Made by a program: the position numbers and the translations under genes. Shown here piece by piece: positions 1 through 12,200 of a stretch of DNA of 64,000 nt. The stretch's first letter is position 1, and every line of letters starts with the position of its first letter. Origin of the DNA: Bugula neritina. Taxonomy: Eukaryota; Bryozoa; Gymnolaemata; Cheilostomatida; Bugulidae. Under the pieces are notes generated by a model, which was given only the letters and a program-made list of their open reading frames with translations, was not told the DNA's origin and searched no databases. The stretch covers positions 31,999,773 to 32,063,772 of the forward strand of contig OZ037766.1 of assembly GCA_964035545.1 (NCBI GenBank). Reading direction: 5' to 3'.

Positions 1-909
1 CTATGAGCCCCATGTTTGTGTCCTAGTTGCTAGGCTACCTGATTCAGGATCTGATTGGATAGTGCTAATTAGCTCCGCCCCTCTAGTCCTCAGCTTGCAC
101 TCTAACAGCTAAAATAATATCAACAATTCCCGGCTGTTTTGTGGTTGTTTTTGAAATGTTTTATTTTTGTTTTATATTTGGTTGCCTGAGAATGCATGGT
201 TGCATTTTATTTAATTTTAGTTTTATATAAAAGTTGTGTTGCGTTTATTTTGTGCTCATAATACTTTCATCAGCTGATGCAGCTATTTACAAGTAGAGCT
301 AAACTAACCACCCGATTCCCATCCACTGCAACTCCGAGTTTTAACTAATCATAGTGTGCCATTATTTTTCTAAACGCTTTTTGATATTTTTCCATTTCCT
401 TGCATCTTAGGTTAGGCGTGACCACCGAGATGAGTAGAAAAAGTGAAATCAAAATAACTTTAGAGGTTAAATACCATCTTCAACGGTGCCAATCATTTAC
501 GTGTTTACTGAACATTACATTCCAGTTTCAGGAAGATTCACAGCATATTCTACAATTGATTGTTGAACTTGTTGAAATAACTCCAGATATACTAGTCTAT
601 TTGTGTAACACAGCAGTAGTAGTGACACAGTAGCATAGCACAGCAGTGTAAATTAGTAGTGACCCTAATTCGTATTTAACTGATGTAAGATGCTAGTTTG
701 CTTCATATTAGATAAATATCAGCCACATGTGTTACACAATTCATAGGCGATATGCCAGCACCCTTGTGACTGCCAAGACTACTCAGTACTATAACCACAT
801 GTATTTCTTAGACTGTGGTGTGTCCCTGTGTCTGTCTTTAAATACTAAACACTCTTGCTGCGGGTATACTTTAGAGTTGTGTTCCTTATTTTAACTGGTA
901 ATTTTCCAG
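1..909. other. Probable intron / upstream part of FAT-like gene
   Basis: No exon could be supported here on either strand. Since the exon at 910 begins inside a codon (phase 1), an upstream exon must exist. I saw none in these 909 bases, so this is probably intron and the upstream exon lies to the left of the window. The short open frame near 400-633 has no recognisable content. Confidence 0.5.
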
Positions 910-1929
910 GTTATCATTGGGATAACAGTGATTGGCTGCCGGCTAAAGATGACGACAGCGTGGCAGACAGCAGAAGAGGTGATCGAGAAATGTATCCAGC
1001 CGCTGCCAGACTTATGGTATAAACTATAAGTCAGCTAAAACATCTTAACATATTAATTTATTTAACCTACGCAGTTAGTGCTTGGGGTATGAAGTTTTAA
1101 ACATTTTATGGAAATAAATACAACAGTCATAATGTAGGCCTTGTTTTTATGGTTTTAGCAATTTACATTGTCCACTAGAGTTCTTTACCATGCAATACCT
1201 TGCTTGCTCAAAAATCACATGTTATCCATGTAATTTGGGAAGTCACTAAGCAGTAAAACTCTTTATGCAGTCGATGTCGGAGGTGGACGACTCCGAGTAC
1301 GTAGAGGATTCTGAACTAGATGATGATGTAATACCGGAGTTTAGTGGACTCTCCTATACAGACAACATTGCTGCTATACAAGCCCAGTACAATTTTGACT
1401 ATGATTTACCTGAACTAAACTTACCCAAGTCGAACCGTAACCACTACCTCCCAAATCATGGTATGTCAAAGGTTAAGGATTACTGGTTAACAGACAGGCA
1501 ATCAACTTATCCTAAAGTTGATCACTTTCTTTTAATATAATTTGTTTTCAACTTTATATTGTCAACTTTTCATGTTTTGTTGCACTTTCAGCTAATTATA
1601 ATATAATTATATAATTGATTTTTTTTATGTTTGCAGGAATTTCTCATGCCGACAGAAGACATCTGGGAGGCGCCAGGCAGCCATTACTGGCAGCTCAAGC
1701 CCTGAATACCCCTGCTGTGCCGCAGCGCTCTGCGTCACTCGGCTATTCCACCGACGATATTTGTGCCACGGGTGATGAAATGATGCCTCTGGGAGGCTAC
1801 ACGTCAATGGAGGCAGGAGATAGTCAGAGCGAGTTGTCTGAGAATATTTGTGAAATAGAATCAGACTGCGAGGATGACGTTGAAGGAATCATCAATAGAG
1901 TTAAAAATCTACACAACTCCAGTGTGTAA
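910..1929 (+). CDS. FAT-like protocadherin, C-terminal cytoplasmic tail (3 last exons, 5' partial)
   Basis: Exons are 910-1016, 1271-1460 and 1637-1929 with AG/GT borders and phases that close (1, 0, 1). Translation starts with GYHWDNSDWLP, which resembles the HWD-SDW motif of the FAT1-3/Fat-like intracellular domain. An acidic stretch follows, then NRNHYLPN (compare the NQYLPN-type motif of FAT1) and finally an acidic C-terminus around ENICEIESDCEDD. The last residues NSSV fit a class I PDZ ligand (S at -2, V at 0), as FAT1 also ends in a PDZ-binding tail. FAT-like cadherins are giant atypical cadherins acting in planar polarity and actin control at the plasma membrane. The extracellular cadherin, EGF and laminin-G part lies outside the window. 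Family recognition is from motif memory; assignment to the FAT1/2/3 (Fat-like) rather than FAT4 branch is inference from the tail motifs. Confidence 0.8.
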
Positions 1930-2160
1930 CAGCAAGTTTACTGATGAATTACTCGTTGGGAAGCTTTCATAGTTTGTTTATAGTTTTAGCAAAAATATGC
2001 CTTTTGTATGCCTTTTTGTATTGTCTTTATACTCTATACTACTTTTAAATATTTTCAATATGCTACACAAGTTTAATTGATATATTTGTGAAAATATGTA
2101 TTTATTTCTAACGCTCTGTAAATATTCCAAATTAAACTAACAGAATGTTGGTTTTGACAA
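1930..2160 (+). other. 3' UTR of the FAT-like gene
   Basis: AT-rich sequence directly after the stop codon. An ATTAAA hexamer at 2131-2136 is a possible polyadenylation signal. The gene runs towards COMMD8 on the other strand, so their 3' ends face each other over about 0.7-0.9 kb that holds no other coding exon. Confidence 0.45.
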
Positions 2161-2894
2161 TTAACCATTTATGGTGCTTTTTATCCACTTTTTATTTATC
2201 TACTTCATTCTACAATCATTCTCTTTGCGGCTGTAAACCTAAAGGTCATTCTACTTACACCACTAAAGGTTGTTAGACTTACAGTGTGACTGTGTGTATA
2301 CTTACCTAATTGTATATACATTTTGTAATGACTGTGTATATAGTATAACATGTACTTTCATCCTATGATATTGATTTATATTTGACTGTGTCATTTATTT
2401 ATACAAATATGAAATTAAATATATTATATCATATTATGCAGCTACTAAAATGCTCAATTGTTCACTGCGTGGTCAAAAGGGTGCTACAGCAGCCTTAAAC
2501 CTCTGTTACAACCAATCTCAACAGAATTATTTCAAGCTATCTGAACAATTAAATAAGGAATTAAGAAGGTGACTGCATAATTTGAAAAATACAAAAGAGT
2601 ACAACTCCCAATGTATAATAAAAAAGTTTTACTGTAGTTTTTGTGATGAAAAGCCAACAAATTGACAACCAACTCAAACCTGTACAAATGTTGTCACAGT
2701 CTGTACTTCACAAGATTTGAGTTCATCTTCATTCACAGAGTGGGTAAATGTCACTATTTACACAATATTCACTAAAAGTTCTATAGCTGCTTCTGCAGCG
2801 CTTCCTACAAATAAACAACTAAAATGTATAGAAAACAATAAAGCATGGACATAGTGAAATGTAAACTGACACTGCAATCTATTGCAAGCATTGC

Positions 2895-4701
2895 CTACTT
2901 TTGTTCCTTCAACAAATCAGTTACATAAGTGATCACAGAAACAAACATACAAGCTATTCAACTTCTCACCTCATTAACTTTCTCTAAAATATCAATAAAA
3001 TTATCCATTTGTTGGGAATTAAATTCTAGGGTCTGAGTTATAGAGTTATCCCCCTCTTGAATATCCAATAGGACTTCAATAGCTGGTTCTTCTATGGACG
3101 ACACCTTATCACTTCCCAACACCAACTGCAAGTTTAGCATAGACCACAAAAATATACAATAATATCGTGTATGATGGCTGATAAATTTAAATCACGATAA
3201 AAACTAGTGATAAAAATTATGAACATGAAGCACTGCTGACCTGCAACTGCCAGTCAAAATTCTTCAAGTAGGACGATTCCTGCTTACAGAGATGATTTGC
3301 TGCAGCTCGTCGGAGATCTGGTTGCCTCACTTTGAGCACTTCTATTAGGGCTTGCGTAAACGGAGCATCTCCAGACGTCTCCCGCAACTTAACATTGAGA
3401 ACCAATACTACAGGTCAAGGCCACACATATAGGGTACACTCAGTGGTCCAACAGAAATAGAAATATTGAAAGCATACCTTAGTTATGACATCACTAGAGC
3501 AACTACATTTGAGTAAAATATCAGAGTGATAATCTATAAACTCAGTCCACTCATCAAATTTCCAGTATTCACTATAGTCTGAGTAGCTGGGTGCAGGTAA
3601 GCCAACATCTAATAGCCTATCCACAAGACTATGCAAAACCTGCAATGTATGTGAATATGCATGAATCACATCTACTACAAAATCATTCAAGTTCATATTT
3701 ATCAAACTTTCTATTTACACCTCCAAATAAAATTGAATTAAACAGATTAATAAAATATATAGCTACAAATTAAAAAAAATTTAAACTTAAATTTGACTTA
3801 AAATGTTAATTTTACATGTTGAATAGAATTGCTTCAAATTTTTTCATAATTGGATTCTGTAAACAAATTGAAAGAAAGTATCAATGTAATTTTTTGATAT
3901 AATTTCTATTTGAAAAAATTTAATAAATTTAAAAAGACAATGAAACACAGATACAAAACACAGATGTGGGTCACTAAGCCTAGTTTAAATGCTCAATTTT
4001 TACAAGTTTTATTAATTACACGATTTATCTTAAAAAATCTTATTTATCAAAATTGATATTTTAAAATAAAACAATTCATTAGTTGATCAGCTAGCATTCA
4101 AACCAAAGCTGTCAGTTTTAATTATTACAACATCAACATGACAGAATTGCAAACTTTCTAAGATATCTGCAACGAAACTAATTTATGATTGGTGAAATCA
4201 ACTCGATTGCATAACATATTCACATTGACATTTAAATTTATATTTCAAAATTTAAAATATAAATATAAAATTAAAATGGATACCAATGCAACATTCTGTT
4301 CTCATTCTGACTTTTTAGTAATTTTATTAGATTTTTATGTAAAACTAAAACTGGTTCCTGTTGATGATTTTAAAAATAAAATAATTACAAACGATTACTA
4401 TTAGTAATACTATTCCGATTCATCATCATTGCTATTACTATTAGTATTAGACTTGGTATTACAATGCATGCATAACTCTAATTAATTATAACCATTACAT
4501 TAACTAGCAGTATCACTTATGGATTATAGTTATTAGCCATAACTAGCAGAAATCATTAGCCTTACGCATTGCTGATACTGATAGTGATTCAGATTGCCAT
4601 ACTGATGGTAATATTCATATTCATATTGATATTGATTAATGACTATTCGACTTTACCTTCATCAACACCTCGATAGAGACCCTTGAAGAGGAGTTTTCCA
4701 T
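2895..4701 (-). CDS. COMMD8: COMM domain-containing protein 8 (COMMD8)
   Basis: Exons on the minus strand are 4701-4657, 3639-3478, 3387-3241 and 3125-2970, all phase 0, plus a tentative last exon 2906-2895 that adds EQK and a stop. The product is about 173 residues (human COMMD8 is 183). Residues 16-69 contain SYSDYSEYWKFDEW, matching the COMMD8 N-terminal segment with its YQDY..W...EW pattern. The COMM domain begins at NFDWQLQ and continues LVLGSDKVSSIEEP, the hallmark tryptophan and SDK region of COMMD8. COMMD proteins form a ring in the Commander complex with CCDC22/CCDC93 and act in endosomal recycling and NF-kB control. The start ATG at 4701-4699 opens a short first exon (MENSSSRV) with a good GTAAAG donor. 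The acceptor before 3387 (TTAAG) and the acceptor of the last exon have weak pyrimidine tracts, so those borders are less sure. Confidence 0.85.
3640..4656 (-). other. COMMD8 intron 1
   Basis: A 1,017-base AT-rich intron with runs of A and T and no repeats that I could name. Near 4380-4660 there are loose repeats of TATTAGTATTA and ATTCATATTGAT type. No RNA gene or coding signal is visible. The small open frames here lack any domain. Confidence 0.6.
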
Positions 4702-6184
4702 TTTGCAGTACAGATAAAAAATATATTGAAGTAGGTTATTTAAATTTAAATTGAGCATTTACAAATGATTACTCCATAGCACGACACTTGAACGTTGCAA
4801 CACCGAATTATTCAATATTTTAATCTTTGTTGAGTAGTTTCTTACTTTGTCGCTGCCCTGCCACCCCGGAAATTACTCGACGATCTCTAGCAGCAATAAC
4901 GAAATTAAAGAGATCAGTGTTTACTACAATAAATATAAATAGACTCAGATCCATAGAGTTTTGGCTCAAACTCGCCAGCGTGATCTATCATCACTTCTAT
5001 TATGAACCCTCTGAGATTCCCGTCTTCCAACAAAAAATTTGAACCACAGTCACTGAACTAGAAACAATAACCAGCCTTTTCCAGTTCATCGGTCACAATA
5101 TTATTTTATATCATTTCGGTTGAATACAAATTTCCAACTTAGCTGTGAGAAGACAACTGACAAGTAAGAGAGGCATCCCGATTTATTCAGATTGAAAAGA
5201 AAAAGAAAAGAATGCAGCTGTTACTGGCTTTGTATAGATTGGAAATGATCATCACAAGATAAAAAATATTACAATATTATAAATTAAATCCACCAAAATT
5301 GAACACAATTGGTTTTCAAAAAATGTGACAATTAAAAATGCAGCCCATTTTTTATGTTTTGTCATAAAAAAACTTGTTCGTAGTCAATACATTATTAGTA
5401 AAGCAGTCATCAACTTTTGCATTTACTCTGGAAAAGCTTCAACAGTATATAATTCAAAATCATGTTGACAACTCATCAAAATAGTAGGCTAAAAATACAT
5501 GTACTAAGGAATGCTGTATACCGATTGTTGTCAATGGGAAATGCAGAATGATTGGCAACATAAATGCATGCTACTAATAAAACCCTACATTATTAGATAA
5601 AGAAAGATATGAAAATGACACGATATAAAGTAGCTTACTGGCCTTACATGGTAAGTATATCAAATAATTATAAAAGCTACAACTACCAACAATAATATTC
5701 ACTGCAGTAAAGCCTTGCATTCAGGAGTTGTGTGCCCTAACAATAGAAGATGATAGCTCCATGGCTTCAATATTATATACAAACAAAACTCAAGTTAAAA
5801 TGGGTTGGGGTCAATTTAGAACTAATATGTAAAACTGGCCAGTAACAAAGCAAGTAGGAGTTAATTTTGCATAGAATGGGGCGCCATTGTAAAATCTATC
5901 AACACTATCTCAATGCGCCTGTGTTTTTACTGACCATTATCAATATGGCTGCATAGGTGGTAAAAGTTTTTCGACTCAATATATTGAATCTCAATTGTTA
6001 CTGGCATTAAATCGTGTAATGACGAATTTTTGGTGAAAATGGTGAAAAACTAATAGCTAGAACATAAATGTATAGAAATATAGAGTGTATGATTATCAAC
6101 AACTAGGATTACGTTATCATTGAGAGGTTAAAAAGCTTTAAAAAAGAGTTTTATGCAGTATGTCAGTGCTTGAACGGTTAGTGA
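4702..6184. other. Intergenic: COMMD8 promoter side and ELF 3' flank
   Basis: The stretch between the COMMD8 start (minus strand) and the ELF/E74 stop (minus strand) should hold the COMMD8 promoter and the ELF 3' UTR. The sequence is AT-rich. The open frame at 4827-5042 (+) has no recognisable content and I do not call it a gene. No RNA gene was seen. Confidence 0.5.
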
Positions 6185-6228
6185 GTGTGACGTAGCGTCG
6201 AGACGTAGCGTCGTGACGTACGTCATAC
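6185..6228. repeat. GACGT cluster immediately after the ELF stop codon
   Basis: In about 40 bases the pentamer GACGT or its complement ACGTC recurs, with GACGTAGCGTC given twice followed by the palindrome GACGTACGTC. It overlaps the end of the ELF CDS by a few bases and then lies in its 3' UTR. It is much richer in CpG than its surroundings. The ACGTCA half sites resemble CRE/ATF elements, but position in the transcript could equally mean an RNA hairpin. Confidence 0.6.
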
Positions 6229-9200
6229 TGCTGAGACATCAATTGTAAGCGTGTTCTCACTCTCACTGTCATTTTCGTCCCCAGAAGGTGGACTTTTATT
6301 CCTTTCATTTAATCCATCAACATTTATACTATTACTAGTATTACTGTCCATTTCTTCATCTTGTCTTTCATTTTTAATTTTAATACCTTCATAGTTGTGA
6401 GCGCTTTTGGTAGGTACAATGATAGGTACCCGGTCAATAGGATACTCATAATCTAACTTTTCGTCTTTAATACTGGCTGCCAATGCTGCCGTTGTGACGG
6501 TTTTGCCGTGTAGATGGGGAGACAGGCTAGGCGGGTGATTAACATGACTCACAACTGTAGGAACGAGAGGAGGGGGTGATGCTTTGCTATCAAACATGGC
6601 TGCTGACGCTGTCGCGGGAGTTGGAAGAGAGTATGTGTACGGCCGAGGAAGTTGACTGCGAGACCGCTGCACTTTCTTTGGCAGCTCCTCTCCGCAGTCG
6701 ATCTCCACGATATTCTTGGGCACCTCAGCAAACTGGTAAACTAGTCGCTGCCCATCTACCTTGTTTAGAATTCCTCTGGCGTAGTAGTACCTGTGGAAAC
6801 AATTTTATCTTTTAAAAGTTGTTTCCATTATCATTATGCATAAAAATGAAATGCATAGAATAGTTGGCAGAAAAGTGTCTAATAGAATCATGCTTAACAA
6901 CATACCGTAAAGCCCGGCCCATTGTTTCATAATTCATGTCGGGTTTGCCCTTATGTTGACCCCACAATTTGGAAACAGCTTTGGAGTCCATCAGTTTAAA
7001 GATTCCAGTCTTCCTATTGGTCCATTTGATATATCGCGGACATGTTTCTTTGTTTTGTAGAAGTTTGAGCAAAAATTCCCACAAGTACGTTGTGCCACCT
7101 GCATAGAAATAACGAGACGTTTTTATCCCTGACCTCACATCCTATTTTAGTCAATCAATTAGTTGCTAGGCAACTGGAGGCCATCTTGCTGTAATATCTC
7201 CTAATGATATTCAATCTATTGAACTTTCTATTTAAAGACAAAATAATTGCATCTAAATGAATGTTATTCTACGGGTAGAGCAACTGCAAAGTCAAACCTT
7301 CTTTTCTAGCCCGCTTTCCTGTCGGTTTAACGGTTGAAGAGACGGCCTCCTCTTCCTCCTCGTCAAACTCATCGGCCAACGAATCTCGGGCTTTTCTTTT
7401 ACATGACAAATCTTTGACCTTCCCTGAAAGGTCACACAGATTTGCAGACGTTGAATCAGGAGCCGACAGATGGCGTTGCTGTATAAATAAAACAAAAAAT
7501 AAGCTAATTTAAAGGTTTTCAATTTCAAGTCTTGTTATTTTGTGAAATACTGAATAAATTAAAGATAAATAATTGAAATTAAATTAAATTGATCCACTGA
7601 GGGATGATTCACAGAAACCGCCTCCATTCATTGCAGAAAGGACGATTAATTCTCTACACTTGACAGAATTCGGTCACTTAAACCAACACCCAAGTAGCTG
7701 TATAAAATAATGTAACCAAACACAAAGCACTGGAAACCTGGGGGAAATGGCATTATGACTGCAAGGGGTTTGCAACCACTAATGTGACAGCGAGATTAAT
7801 GTGGCGCAGCTGGGCAGTCACTGTGTTCGAGCCAACCTACCGTAACGGATTTAGGTGAGACAACTTTACTGGTGGTGGTTGGTCCGTTCCGAGCTAACCT
7901 CTGTAAACTGTCGATTGGCGTGATACTGCTTTGAGAATGAGTGAGATAAGATTGAGAATGTGAAGATGAGGGAATGTTGAAGATTGGATACGCTCCTGAA
8001 AGTAGCACAGTTATCATGTAGTATTATATAATCATACTGTATATAACACAGTTACCATGTAGTATTATATAATCATACTGTATATAACACAGTTACCATG
8101 TAGTATTATATAATCATACTGTATATAACACAGTTATCATGTAGTATTATATAATCAGATCAAGTCTCACACTTAAATAGTGTAGATAATTCCCAATTGC
8201 GTGACAACTTGAGTAAAAACACAATATATAATTCGCCATGCAATACATACCAGATGAATTGGGTATAATGGAATACAAGCTGCTCTTCGGGACATCTGGG
8301 TTGTTTTCTGGTTCACCTATACCACTATCTGGGCTGTCAGTAGAGAGTCCCCCTACAACATCCAAACAAGCTAGTTCCACAGGCTATATAGGTCACAAAA
8401 GCTCAATACATATACTTAGCTTTAGTAAAAAGTATCTGGTATAAAATTTTTGTTTCATAAAATATGCTTCTCAAGGAAAACATAATTATGTAAAAGTTTC
8501 AAATTTTCTTCAAGAAAACTCAATTTAGGAAGTAAAATAAAATAATGACCACGTATTTCAGACGGCTCGTTAGTTTATTTATAACACGCCTCATCTTGCT
8601 TATTTGTATATATGCAGTGCATTAATCTGGAAATATGCATACCAGAAGTTTTCCCTGTCCTGGGTGATTTCCCAGATGCACCGGGAGTTGCTCTCTCAAT
8701 TGCTAGCAAACCCTGGGCAGCTTCGGCTCTTCGTTCAGTTTCATCATCCGCTGTAATAACAAATTGTTGACTGAATTTTCTAGTTACTAACTATTTAGGT
8801 GAAGGTTATATTCCAGGAAATCTTACGTTTAGGTAATATAAGTATTAATTAATAATAAATTCACCACTTGGCTAGTTAAATCATTGCAATCCTTTTGCTA
8901 TGAATTTCTGGAAAATCATCCTATTGAAACTTGTGTATAAAAATGATAGTTGTCAGTGATTGTGATGTACAGGGTTGGGCTGTAAACAAACATTTTATCA
9001 TCAATACAAAGAAAATCCATAGTTTTGAAAATAAATGTCAAATAACACTTTGGCAACTTGCCATGGAAATATCTGGTTTAATTTGATTTGAAACAGGAAG
9101 CGAGATTAATTTGAAGAGAGGATGAAAATAGTGGAATGTGATGGGAGATGCTGGAGTCAACAAGAAGGAGCTTGTGACAAACGTGACTATTTGGGCTGCA

Positions 9201-12200
9201 GTTAGGATTGATTTCCTGACAAGTGACGAGTGATGAATCTACATGTCAACTGCAGAGTAAATCTGCAGCAGACATGGTGGGTGGTAAAGCAGAGTCATTT
9301 AGTAAGGCAGAGCATATCTGCAGCAGACATGGTGGGTGGTAAAGAAGAGCCATTGCCAGCAGCAGGGTAAATTTACAGCAGACATGGTGGGTGGTAAAGA
9401 AGTGTCATTTAGTAAGGCAGGAGTAGAGCAAGTCATGTGTTTAATAAAGTACTTTTGAGCACATGCAGGGTGCTGTTACTGGTACATACAAATATAAGCT
9501 ATACATGTAGTAAGCCTGTATTACCATAGCAGCTACAATGGAATCTATGCTAATGATGACATATTCTAGAGTAGCTGTTATCGCAGCAACGCCCATTACC
9601 ACATTACGACAGAATAGTACAACACTGAAGCACTTATTATTAATTTCCTTTTCAGACGGCCCCAGCAAGTTTTAGGCCCAAAAGGGAATTGCAAAATGTT
9701 TTAATAAGTCTTTAAACACCCTGCCCTGGCTACAATATCACCGTTAATGTAAATTACTGGTGCAGAAGAAACCCAACAAATTAGTGAATAAAACGATTCA
9801 ACTACAACCCATGATGTAATATTGCCCTGTTTCAGGAGATGAGCACTGAATAATCTATATTAGCAAATAGAAAAGTCAGTTTTTTGTTTTCCCTTCCATC
9901 AGTGATGAAGATTGTCTCCAGGTACGTCAGCTGATACAATCACGTGATCAAGGTGAAAAACAGTGCACATCCCTCGAACAACTTTACTTCCTCATTCTCT
10001 ACGAACGCTTGCCTTTAGTTTACGTTTGCTGGGTTCACGCGTGCTTGTTTTGCACGATATTTTTCTACATTCACTACTACACTACAACTCTCACAGTACT
10101 ACTATACTACAACTCTCACAGTACTACTACACTACAACTTTCACAGTACTACTATACTACAACTCTCACAGTACTACTATACTACAACTCTCACAGTACT
10201 ACTATACTACAACTCTCACAGTACTATACTACAACTCTCACAGTACTACTACACTACAACTCTCACAGTACTATACTACAACTCTCACAGTACTACTACA
10301 CTACAACTCTCACAGTACTACTACACTACAACTGTCAGTTCACAGTATGATAAACTCTGAACGATAAACCAAGATCACATTACTTATGAGTTGGCATCAG
10401 GAAATGGCATGATTTGCTAAGCAGATTAAACTTGCTAATGGATATGAATTTACAACTTGCAGCAGATAAGCTGGTTTGCTCGAATGACTATTGCCTAGTA
10501 GGTGTGGCTAGTAACTCTAATAAACAACTAGGGAAGTTGTCTTCTAATGGGGGTGAGGGACATGCTCCATATCCGACTGATAGCTGCGTTCTGTGACCGC
10601 AAGGCTATGAATTTCAGGTAACATGGCTTCTAACTTCACACCAGAGCAGGTTGACTGACAATGAATTTCTGCCTACTAACCACTAGTAACTAAACATTGG
10701 TAACGAATCACTAGTAATTAAGTGCTAGTCACTAAATACTAGTTACTTTGTAACTGAGAACTATCAACAACCATATGTTTTTTGAAAAGACTGAAGTTTT
10801 TGAGATAAATGACAGAAATGTGCCAGGAAAATCTTAAAAAGAATCCACAAAAATGTTTTAGTTTGTCTATAAAAGTAGAGTGCAAATGTTTTTCTAGTTA
10901 TCTAAGCCACTTTGTCCCTATTGTCGGCCATTTAGATGAAATCTTTTATGCAGTAGGTCTGGAATTCCCACAAAAATCAAGGATATTTCCCACTAACTTC
11001 ATCTTTCATAACACTGAGCTAAACTGGGGGAAACATTTGATATAGTTTAATTAGCTTCACAAGGCTGCTGAGCTACAACAATGGCCCCACATTCCTGGGA
11101 GGGGGAAGAAACACCCTTCAAAAGAATTTCCTGTAACTGTTAGGAAGAAAATAGAATGACATGATAAAAATGTCATTTAAACTGCATAAAGACATTTGCA
11201 TATTGTCAGTGGTAATGACACTGCATTCTAGAAACTTCTAGTCTGTTATGGCTCAATAGAACGAAGAGATGTTCTCTGTAGAAAATTTATGTGACTTGAC
11301 TAGCACTTCCATAACATACATGCTTCATGTGGTTTAAAAACTCAAATTTTCAAGAGTTATATTTATGAAATACAACAGCAATATTTTACAATAGTGAATT
11401 CTTACTGTATTTCAAATATTAAAATTTTCCGAGTGGAAAAAATCATTAGCTCAACATCCATGTTCACTAATCCATACCCTAGCGACAGCACCCTCTCTCT
11501 ACCACCTGGTTACATCCACTCCTGACACGCCCACATGGACTACAATCTAAGCCTTTTGATAATGATACAAAGAGCTGGCAGTAAACAGGCTTTCAGTGAA
11601 TATAGGTCAACGCAATAACAACTCGTCTGCATGCGTTAATATTATTACACTGCCCTAGAAATGAAAAAACAGCTGCTCGCCTGTTGTTATGCCGTGTGTA
11701 TGCACATCCTGTATTGTGTAACTTCAACTGATTCACTCGACAAACACATGAAACCAGCTCTACTCTGAATCACTCATGGAATGCTCTTAACATTCAAATA
11801 ACAGGAAGTGGCACAGGCTAAAGGACATTTGAACTAAACCGATGCTATGACGAAGCTATGACGCAATGCTCCTTACTTTTTGTCCAATGAATTTTCAACA
11901 TTCCCAAGCTTAGTGGAATAAAAAATGATTAAAAAGCAATATTTGATTTCAAAACAAATGATGCAAGTTGGGTGTTTAACGTTGAAAATATGAAATTTGC
12001 TCTTCTATTATAGAGAGAGTGAGAGTCACTAGATAGGGGGAAGGAGGGGGTGAAGACGGTGCCAGGTACAAAAACAAATACGCATTAGAAAGGCATGTGG
12101 CTCATGTACAAGCATAAGTGGAAATAGCTGCTAGCTGTGACAGAATATGGCTGACTAGAGTACACCCAGGCAGGGTGTAACGTGAAATGATATGTTTACT

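Noticed and set aside
3591-3773. Plus-strand frame over the COMMD8 exon
   Set aside because: Shadow of the COMMD8 coding exon on the other strand.
4827-5042. 71-codon frame upstream of COMMD8
   Set aside because: No recognisable content, no ATG-context or splice support, and it would overlap the COMMD8 5' flank.
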